The notes: a model not told the origin generated them from the sequence alone. A DNA stretch of 64,000 nucleotides from Notamacropus eugenii (GCF_028372415.1 NC_092875.1:53018271-53082270), one strand, 5' to 3'. Counted from the first letter of the stretch, positions 45,231 to 58,485 are shown. A program made the numbers and translations.

Positions 45231-47949
45231 CCAAGATTAACAGAAGAGGAAATAGAATAATTAAATAACCTATCCTAGAAACTGAACAAGCCATAAATGA
45301 GGTCCCTAAGAAAATGGATCTCGTAGTGAATTCTACCAGACATTCAAAGAGCAATTAATTTCAATACTATATAAGTGATTTAGAAAAAATAATCAAAGAG
45401 TCTTACCAAGTTCCTTTTATGACACAAATATGGTGCTTCTACTTAAACCAGGAAGAGAAAAATCTGACAAAGAAAACTACAGACCAATTACCATAATGAA
45501 TATTGATGCAAAAATCTAATATAAAATACTGGCAAGGAGATTACAGCAATATATCATAAAGATCAAAGACTATGACTAGGTGGGATCTATACCAGGAATT
45601 CAGGGCTGAATTCGTATTAGGAAAACTATCAGCATAATTGACCATGTTAATTAAAAAAAACAAAACAAACCCTATGATTATCTTGATAGATTCAGAACAG
45701 GCTTTTGACAAAATACAACATTCAATCCTATTAAAAACATTAGAAAGCATAGGAATAAATGGAACTTTCCTTTAAATGACACATAATATCTTTTTAAAAC
45801 CATCGTCAAGTATTATTTGTAATGGGGATAAGCCAGAAACCTTCCCAATAGTATCAGAGGGGAAGCAATGATGTCTATTATCATAACAATTATTCAGTGT
45901 TGTATTAGAAATTCTAGATTTATAGCAATTAGAAAAGAAAAGGAAATTTATGAATTATAGTAGGCTACAAAGACACAAAACTATCATTTTTCAGACAATA
46001 TGATGGTGTACTTAGAGGATCTTAGAGTAAACTAAAAAACTAGTTGAAGCAATTAATAGCCTTAATAAGGATATAAAATAAAACCACACAAATACCCAGC
46101 ATTTCTACACATTACCAACAAAATTAAGTAGGAAAAGACAGAGAAATCTCATTTAAAATAACTACAAACAACACGAAATATTTAACATCTACCTGCCAAG
46201 ACAAACCCAAGAACTATGTGAACACAATTACAGGACAGTTTTCACACACAGATCTAAACCATAATTGCTCATCGGTAGGCTTGGCCAATATAATAAAAAT
46301 GACAATTCTACCTAAGCTAATATACTTATTCATTGCCATACCAAGAAAAGTACCAAAAATTATTTTACAGAGCTAAAAAAATTATAACAAAATTATCTGG
46401 AAGAACCAAAGGTCAAGATTATCAAGGGAATTAATTTTTTAAATTTGAAGGGAGACCAGCAGCATCAGATTTCAAACTACATTACAAAGCAATAATCATG
46501 ATAACAATTTGGTATTGGTTAACAAATAGAGTGGTGGATCAGTTGAATTGATTAGACACACAAAACAGTAGTAAATTACTATAGTAATCCAGCATTTGAT
46601 AAACACAAAGATCCAAACTTTGGGACAAAAACTCACTATTTAGCAAAAATTACTGGGAAAACTAGAAAACAGTTTGGTAGAAACTAGGTATTGACCAACA
46701 TCTCACACCATATACCAACATAAAATCAATGTACATGATTTAGACATAAAGAGTGATGTCATAAGCAAATTGGGGGAGCATGGAAAATTTTACCTGTCAG
46801 ACTTTTGCATAAGGAAAGAATTTATGACAAAAGAGAGAGACTACTAAGGGAGGTAAAATAAACAATTTTGATTACATTAAATTAAAAAGGTTTTGCACAA
46901 AAACCCGAATACAGCCAAAATGAGAAGGAAAGCAGAAAATCGAAGTGGGGAGAGATTATAGAAAGTTTCTTTGAAAAAGGCTTCATTTCTCAACTATATG
47001 GAGAACAGGGTCAAATTTACAAGACTAAGAAACATTCCTTAATTGATAAGCAGTCAAAGGATATGAACAGGGAGTTTTCAGAAGAAATCAAAGCTATCTA
47101 TAATCATAGGAAAAAATTCCCTAAATCACTTTTGATTAGAGAAATGTCTGAGGTACCACATCATACCTATCAGACTGACTAATATGACAGAAAAGTAAGA
47201 TGACAAATGTTGGAAGTGATGTGGAAAAATTGGGATACGAATATAGTGTTGGTGGAGTTGTGAACTGATCCAATCATTCTGGAGAACAATTTGGAACTAT
47301 GCCCAAAGGGGTATAAAACTGTGTATACCTTTTGACCCAATAATAGCACTATGTCAGTATTCCAAAGAGACCAAAGTAAAAAAGGACCTATATATACAAA
47401 TATATTCATAGAGACTCTTTTTATGGTGGCAAAGAAATAGAAATTGAGGGGATGTTGATTAAGTGGGAAATAGCTAAACAAGTTGTGGTCTGTGATTGTG
47501 ATAGAATACTATTGTACCATAAAAAATGATAAGGAGGATGTTTCCAGAACAATTTCAGAACAATTTCCTGAGGAAATTTGTATAAACTCATGTAAATTAA
47601 AGTAAGCAGTACCAGGAGAACATTATACATAGCAAGTCATATTGTAAGGACGATCAGTTGTGAATGGCTATTCTCATCAGTACAACAATCTGACATGATG
47701 AAAAATGCTATCCACCTCCAGAAAAAGAACTGTTGGAGTTTGAATGTGGATTGAAGCATAATTTTTTTTCATTTTATTTTTCTTGCTTTTTTTGTAACAT
47801 GGTTAGTGCAGAAATATGTTTTGCATAACTTCACATATATAGTTAGTATCACATTTCTAGCCTTCTCAATAAGTGTGGAGGGATGGAAGGGAGAGAATTC
47901 AAAACTCAATTCTTTAAAAAAAAATTAATGTTAAAAATAATCAGCTTTT

Positions 47950-48730
47950 TAAGATAAGTTGCCATAGCCACACAGGCCTTTCGTGTGTGTGCTTGCCCCA
48001 CTGGTGGTAGGATTACCTATGGGATAGTGTACTCCAATATATGCATGAGGGGGCTGGGAAATCTTTTTGTTACTTTACTTGTTATGCGCTTGTATAAATG
48101 TCTTTTCTTTGAGTTAATGGGTCCTCTAACTGGCTAGCAAAAATAAGTACATCTGTATGGTCTCATGGAACTATCATTTTTAGTATCTTGAACATGAAGT
48201 AGGTTCCAGAGGGGACCTACATGCAAGAAAATTGAAAAAAAAGGAGATGATCTAAGCCAAGAGAATGATTTGCCCAAGGTCACCCAACAAACAAGTGACA
48301 CAGTTTGTGTTTGGAGAAAACTAATTTATCCACCCCAGGAACTTGCCTTTTTAGAGCTCTTAAAAACTGAGAAAGACCTTTCTTCAGCACTCCTCTTTGA
48401 AGTAGATAGTGCAAAGATGATTATTCCTACTTTACAGATGAGGAAATTGAGACTCCAAAAGGGAAGAGCGGATTTGCCTTAGGTCACGTAGCTAGTCAGC
48501 AACAAAACCAGGACTTGGACTTGAGTTTCATGATGCAAAGTCTAAGACATGTACAATGTTACTGGTGCTGGTGATCCAGCACTACTCCCATAACCCAAGG
48601 CACCAGGAAGGTCTTTTTCTGTATTACAGAGAAGAATACCCCTACCCCTGTGCCTAGAGGAAGGGAGCTTGAGTTCATGCTTATTTCCATACATTAACCT
48701 GAGATGGTATCAGGAGACACTATAGATCAT
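47950..48730. other. Intergenic stretch with MIR-like end only
   Basis: Weak SINE-core traces near 48250-48290 and 48430-48520 (CAGATGAGGAAATTGAGACT, TTAGGTCACGTAGCTAGTCA, minus orientation). Otherwise nothing recognised. Confidence 0.5.
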
Positions 48731-48734
48731 CTCT

Positions 48735-48990
48735 TAGAGGCAGTTAGTGCATGAGCGCTGGACCTGGAGTCGGAAGACCTGGGATCAAATCCATCCTCTG
48801 ACACTCATTAACTGTGGGACCCTGGGCAAGTCACTTTGCCTCTGTTTGCCTCAGTTTCCTCATCTGTAAAATAGGGATAATACTAGCACCTACCTTCCAA
48901 GGTTGCTGTAAGGATAAAATCATATAATATTTGGAAAGCATTTTTCAAATCTTAAAGTGCTACATAAATGCTGACTGTCATTATTATTAA
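48735..48990 (+). mobile_element. Full-length MIR/THER1-class SINE, plus strand
   Basis: GAGCGCTGGACCTGGAGTCG, GAAGACCTGGGATCAAATCC, GGACCCTGGGCAAGTCACTT, TCAGTTTCCTCATCTGTAAA and AATCTTAAAGTGCTACATAA: head, core and tail all present. The stretch from here to 49640 holds a few MIR traces but no gene. Confidence 0.92.
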
Positions 48991-49639
48991 CTCATCTACA
49001 CAGAACTGGTCTGGTTCAGGCTCAGCCATTTCTCTTGTGGTGACCTGACACCCCCTAGTGTCACTGGAAAGAACTGGAGCATCCTAAACTTGAAAACTTG
49101 TGAAAGGGTGAGTCTTTAGTCCACCCTATTATTCCTGGCAAAAGTCTCCTCTATAGCTTCTTCTACAGGACAGAAAGTTTTCTTCAAAACTTTCAAAGAC
49201 AAAGAACCTTTCCTTCATGAGACAAAGTCCATAGATTACAGAGATATTAGAGTGTCATTTATACTAGGTTGGGAATCAGAGACCCACCTGACTTTAATTT
49301 CTGGCTCTATTATGAATTCTGAGACCTTTTATCCAGCCATATCCCTTCTTTAAACTTGGTTTCTTCCTCAGTAACTTGAGGATAATAATAGTTGCCCTAC
49401 ATAGATCCCAAGAGTGTTGTAAGAAAAATGCTTCACAAACCAAAAAGGACTATTGACATATGAATTAATATTATTCCATTGAGGGCAGCCCAATATAAGG
49501 AAGTCATTCCTTAAAGAGACAAAATCTGCCACCGCATCCACTCTCCCTCACCACCCTCCCCCTCAGTCAGTATGGTACATACTGGAAAGAATATTGGGTT
49601 TGGAGTCAGAGCCATAGGGACTAAACCAGTAATTTCATT

Positions 49640-49960
49640 GGTTTGTTCTCTGTCCATGTTCAAAGAGAACGGAGGAGTTGCATGGTCATCAGTCTCTCTG
49701 TCTTCCAGTCATTAAGACAAGACAAAAGTCAAGACTACTGACAATGGGGCAGGAAGCAATGGATTACCTTGGTATCTTCAATGTCTGAATCAACTCTAAG
49801 AATTGCACAGTATCTGCTTCATTGGAACAAATTGCTGTCATCCACGCATACCACGTACCTCACTGTCACTTACCCTCAACCTTGTTTAGCCTACCAGTCA
49901 ACACAGTTTTACCAGAAAGTGGCTGCTGCACATGTTACAGTTTCCTGGAGCAGCAGGTGA
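49640..49960 (-). mobile_element. Marsupial SINE, second type, minus strand
   Basis: TTTGTTCTCTGTCCATGTTC, AAGACAAGACAAAAGTCAAG, TTGGTATCTTCAATGTCTGA, ATCAACTCTAAGAATTGCAC and GTATCTGCTTCATTGGAACA. The 63-codon frame at 49769-49960 is inside the SINE, not a gene. Confidence 0.8.
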
Positions 49961-50164
49961 GAGTTGGGTACAAGGTGGACACCAAAGGTGGATAAGCAGC
50001 CTTGAAAAGTTCTCAGTACTAGAAATGCTAGTCCTCCCTGGACACCCCACGCTCCCCACTGGTTTAAGGAACTCCCAGATAAGGAAAGTCCCCTTTTTAA
50101 TAAAGGTAGGCACTTTCTGTATAACTCAATTTATAGAGAGCTGCCTAGAGTACTGAGAGGTTGT

Positions 50165-51560
50165 CTGTCAGCCAACAAGCATTTATTGAGAATTTATTAT
50201 GTGCTGTAGGCTGCTATGCTTAAGGCTGAAAATACAAAGGAAGGAAAATAATAGCAATCCCTACCCTCAAAGAGATCACATTCTAATGGGGGAGATGATC
50301 TGCAAACAAATATAAGGTATATAAGACAGATATGTATATATGTGTGCATATGTGTATGTACATATACATATAAACATATGTGTGTATCACAAATGGAAGG
50401 TAAGTAATTCTCAAGGGAAGATTCTGAAGTGGAATGAGGAAGGAATTACAGTAGAATGTAAGAACTACAGAAGGTGGTATTTAAGCTGAGTATTAAGGGA
50501 AGCCAGGAGGCAGAGATAAGGACAGAGAAAAGGCTAGTCTTGAGGATCAGTCAATATAAGCTCTTAGAGTCATGTGTGAGGAACAGCAGGGATGGCAGTG
50601 TAGCTAGATGACAGAGTATTTGGAGGGGAGTAAAGTCAAAGAAGACAGGAAAGGTGGAAAAGAACCAGGTTGTAAAGGGTTTTAAATAAAAACAGAAGAC
50701 TATATTTGATCTTCAAAGTAATGGAATGTTACTGGAGTTTAATGAGTAGAGGAATGATGTACCAGTCTGTACTTTTTTTAGGAAAATCAGTTTGATAGCT
50801 GAGTAGAAGGATTGGGATGGGAAGAGACTTGAAGGCAGAGACATCAATCAGAAAAGCTGATGAAATATTCCAGGTAGGAAGTGATAAGAAATTGTACCAA
50901 AGTGGTGTGTGGAGAAAAGGGCATATGTGTGTATACATAAATGTGGATGTATGTATGTATATATTATAGGGTCCCAATGGGTGAAAACCATTAAATACAG
51001 TAGGAAGTGAAAAGCCATAAAAGCTTAAACTCTGTGAAAGGTAGAAGTCCACACATGGTGAACTATTAAAAATCCTAACTTAGATACTTAATCATAATTT
51101 AGACGCTGAGTCAAAACTTAGATACTTAGACTTATTAAAGTCATAACAAGAATATTGTGACCCACATGTGACCAGTGCATGATCAATACACAAACTTATG
51201 TTGGGGCATAGCATTGACTTAACTTCCAAGCTCATAATTAAGCAGAAAACCAAAAATATCTACCAATCAGTAGTGATACACTCCCTAGCTTTTCCTCTTT
51301 TTTTCTGTTTTCTATAGTCACAGGGATTTGGTGCAGTTCTTTTGCAGGAATTCATTGATTGGTCTGGCCACTACCCCAGATCACTGAGTATCTGAACTTT
51401 TGGCAGTGATCCATCATACTGGACCCCATTGTAAGTGACCCAGTTGATTCAACTACTACCTGTAATCATTCTGGAGCTCTTTGACCTCCTCCTTTGTGTC
51501 AAACTTGTCCCAGTATTTGAGAGGAAGATGCAGGATCCCCAAGGTGGGGAATTCCAGACC

Positions 51561-51603
<43 letters not shown>

Positions 51604-52560
51604 CATATGTATGTATATATGTAGGTGTGTACATACATCTACATGTGTCTGTATTGAATGATATTGTGAAGGTGGAAACAAGGCTTGCTAGCAGATCAGA
51701 TCTGTAGGGCTCAGTTTGAGTCAAGAATTCAGGATAACACCAAGATTGTGAGCCTGGGTGACTGGGAGGATGATGTTTTTCAAGAAAGTAATGGAAAAGT
51801 TGAGAAGTAGGTAGAGTTTGAGTGGGAAAGTAAATGAGTTCTGTTAAGTTGAATGAATTCTGTTAAGTTGGAGAGTCAGTTGTTGATGCAAGAGTAAAGT
51901 TTAGGAGACTAGGGCCAGATATATAGGTCTAGGTGACATCCAACTAGAGGTAATAGTTGGAGTTGATAAGATCATTAGGTGAGATAGTCTAAAGGGAAAA
52001 GTTAAGAGGAATCAGGACATAGCCTTGGGAGACACTAATCAGGGTTAGCCGAAGTAACCTGGATGAACAGCAAAAAAGACAAAGAGTGGTTGGACAGGTA
52101 GGAGGAGATTGAGGAGAAAGTAGGGTCAGGAAAACCTAGGGAACAGAGAGTATTCAGGAAGAAAGTGATCAAAGCAAGCCAAGAGGTCAAGGATGAGGAC
52201 TGAGAAAAGGCCATTAGATTTGGCAATTAGGAAATCACTGGTTTCAGTAAAATAAGTGGGTTGAAAGCCAGATAGCAGTGTTTAGAAGTGAGAGGAGAAG
52301 AATTAAAGGTACCAATTGTGAAAAGCTTTCTCAAGGAATTCAATCAGGGAAGAGGGAATATTTGGAATGTGGAGATGACTGAATCAAGGGTGAGGTTTTG
52401 GGGGAGTGGTTTGTTTGTTTTAAGGATCGAGGAGAGATGGATATGTTTAGGGGCATTAGGGAAGGAACTAGCATAGGGGAAAAGTTTGAAGATTAGAGAG
52501 GGACAATCTGTTAAAAAAGATAAAGGGGATGGGATCAAGGCTGAATATCAAGGGATTTGA
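50165..52560 (-). mobile_element. Long decayed L2 LINE, minus strand
   Basis: In + order: GCATTTATTGAGAATTTATT, CCTACCCTCAAAGAGATCAC, AAGCCAGGAGGCAGAGATAA, GTAATGGAATGTTACTGGAG, GAGCCTGGGTGACTGGGAGG, CTAGGTGACATCCAACTAGA, ACATAGCCTTGGGAGACACT and CCATTAGATTTGGCAATTAG. Reversed, the middle part corresponds to the L2 RT-tail region and 3' body. Interrupted by non-L2 sequence around 50930-51540. Confidence 0.6.
51563..51600 (+). repeat. (AC)n microsatellite
   Basis: 19 AC units followed by TATG-rich sequence. Confidence 0.96.
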
Positions 52561-52688
52561 TTTAGCCAGGAGAAGGGTCACCTCTTAAGTGAGACAAGGG
52601 TAAAAGAGGAGATAGTGCAGTTTGGAGTAAGATATATAAATGATATGAGAAGACAATGGAAGGAGGAGGAGTTCTCAGTGAAGGGATT

Positions 52689-52809
<121 letters not shown>

Positions 52810-52819
52810 AGAAGCAAGG

Positions 52820-53560
52820 TGTTCAGCTGAAAGGGTCAGGAAAGAGATGCCACTGTCTATGCTAGACCCAAAGAAGAAAAATGCACAGTTCCTGGTCCTG
52901 TTGAGCCTATTCTGTAGTAGGGAAATTAAGGACATTAACAAATAACTGTAATAAACTATATGCTGGTGTAATTCTGGGTCTCTTTTTATTGTCCTACTTA
53001 CCTCCCCTCACCACTCTGCATTTAAAATAATTGTCTTTGTTAAGTAAGAAAAATCTGTTAAATAAGAGAACTCTTTGATTGAATTAATCAACCAGAAGTG
53101 ACTGTAAATAGGGCCTGTAAACCCCCTTGAATCAGTCATCGATTGCTGCGAGACTTGGCCACTGTTCTACAGAGCTTGTACAAAAAGAAGGAACTATCTC
53201 AGAACCTGATAGAGATTTTAGATTTCCAAAAGTGGAGAGAAAATTACCTCAAGCCAAGGAGCAGCCAATGAAATGGGAAAGAGAAGGTAAAACTGAGCTG
53301 TGGCAGAGATGTGAGCTCCAAAGAAGGGCCATAGAATCTGCAGGCATCTCAGAGCAGGACACTGAGGTTGGTGTCATCAGTTGTACCCACCTACTCAGGA
53401 ATGAAGGGAATCTCCAAGAAAAAGTTGTGCCCTCTCCCCAAATTTCCCTCCTGGTGCCTATTCATAGACAATATAATGTAATCTGTTGCTTCATTATCCA
53501 AAATCTGAATTTTTCCCCAACCACAAAGAGTGCAGGGGTAAGCTAGATATAGATATGTAG
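52820..53560. other. Unassigned stretch with one medium open frame
   Basis: A + strand frame is open for 139 codons (53127-53546), opened by a TTG; its first in-frame ATG is about 49 codons in. It is rich in Gln, Glu and Arg and I recognise no domain. No splice or promoter evidence makes it a gene. No named repeat seen. Confidence 0.4.
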
Positions 53561-53591
53561 ATGAGAGAGAGATCATCTATCTCTAGGGATA

Positions 53592-53593
53592 TC

Positions 53594-53649
<56 letters not shown>

Positions 53650-53654
53650 CCTAC

Positions 53655-53686
<32 letters not shown>

Positions 53687-53690
53687 TTAT
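53592..53690 (+). repeat. Compound (TCTA)n(TCTG)n microsatellite
   Basis: About 15 ATCT units, a CTAC variant, then about 6 GTCT units. Confidence 0.97.
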
Positions 53691-53809
53691 ATACACCTAA
53701 GACAGAGACAAACCTTTGCCCAAAAATAGGAAATTTTCCTAACTAGGGGCCTCAGAGCCATTGTGATTGTGTTCCTTAGTTTTCATCTAAAATAAATCTC
53801 AAAAGTTCA

Positions 53810-54895
53810 TAACCAAACAAGAGATAGAGAGGATTAAGGGAAGTGAAATAGATAACTTTGATTACTTTAGATTAATAGGATTTTCTACAAACAGAATCAA
53901 TGTAGCCAAAATTAGAAGGAAAACAGGGAACTGGGGAAGGAAGGAGTGATTTACAGCAAGTTTCTCTGATAAAGGTCTCATTTTCCTAATATATAAAGAA
54001 CTGAGCCAAATTTATCGTAAAAGAAAGATTTTTCCAGTTGATCTATATTCAAAGAATATGAACAGGGAATTTTCCTAAGAAGAAACCAAAGTTTCTAGTG
54101 CTCTAGACCACTAATAATTATGGAAATAAAAATTTAAATAACTCTAAGGTACTACTTCACATCTATCAGATTGGTTAACCTGACAAAAAAGGAAAATTAC
54201 AAATGCTGGAAGGAGTATAGAAAAATACGTACATTAATGTGCTGTTGGTGGAGCTAAGAACTAGTGCAACCATTCTGGAGAACAATTTGGAATGATGTCC
54301 AAAGATCTATAAAACTGTGTTTGGCCTACCAATTCCACTACTGGTCTATAATCCAGAGATCAAAAAAGAGAAGGAAAAAGACCCGTGTGCACAAAAATAT
54401 TTATAGCAGATCTTTTTTTTTTTTTTTGTAGTGGTAAAAAGTTGGAAACTGAGGGGATGCTTATCAATTTTGGAGTGACTGAACAAATTGTGGTATAGGG
54501 TTGTGATGGCATACGGTTGTGCCATAAGAAATGACAAGCAGAATCTTATATGAACTCACACAAAGTGTAGTGAGCAGAACCAGGAGAATATTGTACAATG
54601 ATGGTCTACTGTGAAAGACTTAGCTACTCTTATCAATACAGCGATCTACAGCAGTTCCACAGGACTCATAATGAAAAGTGCTATCCAGCTGAGTACAAAT
54701 CGAAACATTTTTTTCCCTTTTTTTTTTTGCTTTTTTTGCAACATGGCTAATGTTGAAATATATGTTGCATGACTTCATATATATAATGGATATCATATTT
54801 CTTGCCTTAGCAAGGGTGAGGGAGATGTGGAAAGAGGGAAAGAATTTGGAACTCAAAATCAAAATATATTTTAAAAATCATAAAATAAATTCCCT
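53810..54895 (+). mobile_element. LINE-1 3' portion, plus strand
   Basis: GATAACTTTGATTACTTTAG, AATCAATGTAGCCAAAATTA, TGAACAGGGAATTTTCCTAA, GGTACTACTTCACATCTATC, GCAACCATTCTGGAGAACAA, AAAGACCCGTGTGCACAAAA and GTGAGCAGAACCAGGAGAAT: collinear with the end of the 43.7-47.9 kb copy. Ends in an A-rich tail near 54890. 5'-truncated. Confidence 0.92.
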
Positions 54896-55074
54896 AAAGA
54901 TGTAGAAGAAGGAGGCACAGAGACCTTAGAGGTCATAATGTTGACCTTAGACTTAAAACAAGTTAATTATCAGGACAGGATGTTACACTGGGAACGTGAG
55001 ATAACAATGTTTATACACTACAACATTTTAGTACATTTTAGCTTCTCAGTTCTCATAAGTTACTATGTGGTATA

Positions 55075-55295
55075 ATGGAATCTCAGAGTTGGAATGGACT
55101 ACAGAGGTCATACCTGAGAAAATAATCCCTGTATAACACACCTGATAAATGGTCACCCAGCCTTTAGGGAAGGGAACACAATACTTCATAAGGTAACCCA
55201 TTCTACTTCTAGATACACTAGCTACTTCTAGATAAATGTACCTCTTCAATTTGCACCCATTGCTTCTAGCTCTACCCTCTGGGGTCAATATGCTT
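55075..55295 (-). mobile_element. L3/CR1 3' end fragment, minus strand
   Basis: AATCTCAGAGTTGGAATGGA, CTGATAAATGGTCACCCAGC, AAGGTAACCCATTCTACTTC, GTACCTCTTCAATTTGCACC and GCTTCTAGCTCTACCCTCTG. The next kilobase to about 56310 holds nothing I recognise. Confidence 0.75.
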
Positions 55296-56316
55296 GGAGT
55301 AAGAGAAGAGAGAACAGAACACAACAGACTGGACCTGGATGCTGAGGGAGCAGGGACCTTGTGGTTCTATGCAGTTTCTCTTTCCAGGGGCACTTGGTGA
55401 CAGCTTGTAGCAGAAGTCTAAGGGAAAGATAGATATATTCTTGCCTGAAAGGAGCATCCATGGACAGTGATCCTGAACCCCAAACTCTTGTGCAAAGGAA
55501 GAGAGATTTCAAATTCCTCAAGAAACATAATTCTGGAATCTAATCTAACTAGAAATGGGGAGTTTTCCAGGCAACCACAAACTCAACAGTTCAGTTATTT
55601 CATTTTGAGAGAGACACGGGGATGTCTTGATGCAACATGTTCTGTTGAGAAAGAAGGATTTGCTTACATAATTCTAATTCAGTGTTCCACATGGAAAGCA
55701 AAGCCTGTAAATTACTAGAACAGTGAAGATTCAGAAAGAGAAAGAAATTACTCTGCTTAGCAACCCCTAAAGCATGTTTACCATCTAGACTCTAGAAGTC
55801 TAAACCACAGGGTGGTATTATACATCTTGGAGAGATTCTGCAAAAGGGAAACTGAGGGAAAAAATGTCAAAGGTTTGCCCTAATAACAATCTCAAATTCA
55901 GTTCCCTTCTAGGAGAACTGATGGGCAATTTGAGAGCTTTATATATTTTTCCATATCTGTTTATGACCTCCTATAAGACCCTTGTAGCATTCATTTTTTG
56001 TGGGGTTAAACATTTTCCCGTATCCAATTAGCCTGTGTTATTCTGTTACCTTAAATGCGTGTATAGGAGCTAAGGCTAGACTTGAACTGTGCCATGAGAA
56101 TACTAGATTTTCTCCTAGTGTAATTTGCCAAAAAGAGAAATTGATCCTTTGGGGTCAGTTTCCAAGATTGGACTCAGTTCATGTGAGTCCAGAGTCTTGG
56201 AATGGGGAGCATGGGACCTAGGTGAGAGGAATATAAAACATAGGTCAGATTGTTGAATATAAAGTATCCCAATCTTTCTAAAAATATGTAAAATACACAT
56301 GGAAGGAAGGAAACAA

Positions 56317-56610
56317 GCATTTTTAAGTGCCTACTGTGTGCCAGGTAATTTACAAATATTATCTCATTCGATCTTCACAAGTCTGAAAGGTAGGTGTTTT
56401 ATTATCCTCATTTTACAAATGAAAAAAAAACTGAGGCAGATAGAAGTTAGGTGACTTACTCAGGGTAACACAGCTAATAAATGTCTGGATTCTGGAAAAG
56501 GACCATTAATCAGGTATCTGAGTCTGGTTTTGACCTTAGGTCTTTCCAGCTTCAGGCCCAGAACTCAATCTATGTTCCTAAGACTCTAAACACAACCTGG
56601 CTGCCTATAA
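56317..56610 (-). mobile_element. MIR/tRNA-headed SINE, minus strand
   Basis: AAGTGCCTACTGTGTGCCAG, CATTTTACAAATGAAAAAAA, GTGACTTACTCAGGGTAACA and CAGCTAATAAATGTCTGGAT, then a decayed head. Confidence 0.8.
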
Positions 56611-56689
56611 ACATGGTCAGGTCTACCCAAGTCTTTAAAACAACAACAGCAACAACAACAAAATGAAACTTCACTTGACCCTGATCTAC

Positions 56690-58250
56690 CGTCAAGCTTT
56701 TATCCTTTTCACTCTTTTCTCTTTCAAAATCAAACTCCTAAAAGGAGATGCTTCCACTTTATCTTCCTTTGGTTTTTTGACCTCTTGTAACCTGGCCTCC
56801 AGTCTCACCTCTCAACGGAAACTGCTCTCTCCAAGGATATCGATGATCTCTTCATAGCTAAGTCCAGCAGCCTTTTCTCAGTCCTTGTCCTTCTTTACTT
56901 CCTTTCAATGTCTGACCCTCCTTCTGGATTGTCCTGGATAGTTTTCACTGTCCTGTCATATTTCTTCCTATAGCCCATTCTCTTCTACAGACTCATTATC
57001 CATGTCCCACCTCCTGATTATGGGTATACCCCACCTCTATCCTCCACCTTCTTCCCTTCTGCCTCCATCATGTCTCAGAGATTTCATTCACAGATAATTG
57101 TGGACAATACAATCCAGCACTTACAAACTGGGTCCGGTTCTGAAAACAAGGATTCTGGGAAAAAAATGATTGCTCATTTTTGTAATAGCACTCAGTATCC
57201 AGACTAATCAATTAACAGTCACTGGAAAACATCTCATTACCAGGTGAGTTCAGGTCCTGACACCTCTCCTGAGTTTCATTACAAAGTATCCAATTATCCA
57301 ACCGTCTACCAGTTGGAGGTAACCCTGTTCCACAGCTCTGTCAAACTCAGTCCGTCCCACACTCAACTCATTATCTAGACACCCAACTGCCTGACTTCTC
57401 TGTTTTTGAGTAAATCTTCATCCTTCCCATCACTTGGTTTACAAACTCATTTCCTTATTTTCACTTCCACTCCCTCCATATATGAAACAATTCATATCAT
57501 CTTTGTTTGTTTGTTTGTTTTTGGAGGCAATCTGGGTTAAGTTATTTGTCCAGGGTCACACAGTTATTGTCTGACACAGGATTTAAAGTCAGGTCCTCCT
57601 GACTCCAGGGCTGATGCTCTTTCCTCGTTGCACCTAGTTGCCCCTTTACATTCTTTTTTTATGAGCTTCCTAACTGGTTTCTTTGAATCTAGCTTTTCTC
57701 CTCCAATCTATACTCTGCCAAACTGATTTTCCTAACACTGGTATGCAACAAATGGCTTTGAGAGTGGGGGGTGGGAAGGGAGAAGGACCCACAAAACACT
57801 TTTAAGTTTAATTTGCATTACTAACATTTTTTCCGTTACTTTCTTAAGACAATCAACCAAACAACAAATCAAGCCTTGTTTTGTAGCATTTGCTGATTTC
57901 CAAGGTGTAAATGCTTCCATGGATATTTTAACAGTTGGCTCTCCACAGCACATTCAAACTGGCTCCAGCACACCCCTATATCTAAAGTATGTGTGATAAA
58001 ATCACTCTCATGCTCAACCTCCAGCAGCTTATTATCTCTAGCACAAAAGCGCAAGTTCCCAGCTTGCCATTTAAAGTCCTGCATTATTTGACTCCATACT
58101 ACTTTTCCAGGCTTAGGACACACAACTCCCCATCATGAACCTGATTCCATCCCAACTGGTTGTTCCAGTGATGACCCTTGATACCCCAGCTGGCTTCAAG
58201 GCTCAGTTCAAGAGTTACTTCCTTTAAAAGGTTGTTTAAGTTGTCACTGC
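56690..58250 (+). mobile_element. Decayed L2 LINE, plus strand, interrupted by a SINE
   Basis: ACCTGGCCTCCAGTCTCACC, CTAAGTCCAGCAGCCTTTTC, TCAGTCCTTGTCCTTCTTTA, TATCCTCCACCTTCTTCCCT, ACTCTGCCAAACTGATTTTC, TGCTCAACCTCCAGCAGCTT and CCATTTAAAGTCCTGCATTA follow L2 order. A minus-strand SINE (57515-57650) interrupts it. Confidence 0.6.
57515..57650 (-). mobile_element. tRNA-headed SINE, minus strand
   Basis: GGCAATCTGGGTTAAGTTAT, TTGTCCAGGGTCACACAGTT, GTCAGGTCCTCCTGACTCCA and GTTGCACCTAGTTGCCCC. Preceded by (GTTT)n, the poly(A) tail in reverse. Confidence 0.9.
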
Positions 58251-58257
58251 CTACCTT

Positions 58258-58485
58258 CCAATCTGGAGTTCAGAAGACCTAAGTTCAGATCCAGCCTCAG
58301 ACACTAGCTGTGTGACCCTGAGCAAGTCCTTTAGCCTATGTCTGCCTCACTTTTCTCATCTGTAAAATGGGCATAATAATAGCATCTGCCCCTCTCGGGA
58401 TTCTGGTAAGGATTAAATGAGTTAATATGTATACAGCACTTTGCAAACTATACAAAGACTAACGACTATTGTTATGTTATTATAC
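58258..58485 (+). mobile_element. MIR/THER1-class SINE, plus strand
   Basis: AGAAGACCTAAGTTCAGATC, CTAGCTGTGTGACCCTGAGC, TCATCTGTAAAATGGGCATA and GAGTTAATATGTATACAGCA; followed to about 58640 by an L2-like 3' end (GCACAGGGCTTGGCACATAG). Confidence 0.9.

Larger units (their letters stand above)
43690..47945 (+). mobile_element. Long decayed LINE-1, plus strand, ORF2 endonuclease to 3' end
   Basis: ORF2 text is readable in pieces. Endonuclease part around 44206-44800: CTCAGACAAAGCAAAAGCAA, CAGTTGTACATGGCACCCTC, CTGATCATGTATTAGGACAC. RT part: an ENYRPI-like stretch near 45475, [10 protein letters not shown] near 45690, and FSDNMMVYLED at 45988-46020, where L1s have FADDM.VYLED, so the second catalytic Asp is Asn. 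The 3' end (47330-47945) matches the L1s at 6.2 and 54.4 kb. Many stops and frameshifts; no frame longer than about 110 codons. Interrupted by (GA)n at 43899 and (AT)n at 45176. Confidence 0.9.

Noticed and set aside
53592..53690. Regularly spaced short repeats, considered as a CRISPR-like array
   Set aside because: Simple tetranucleotide repeat without unique spacers, in vertebrate DNA.
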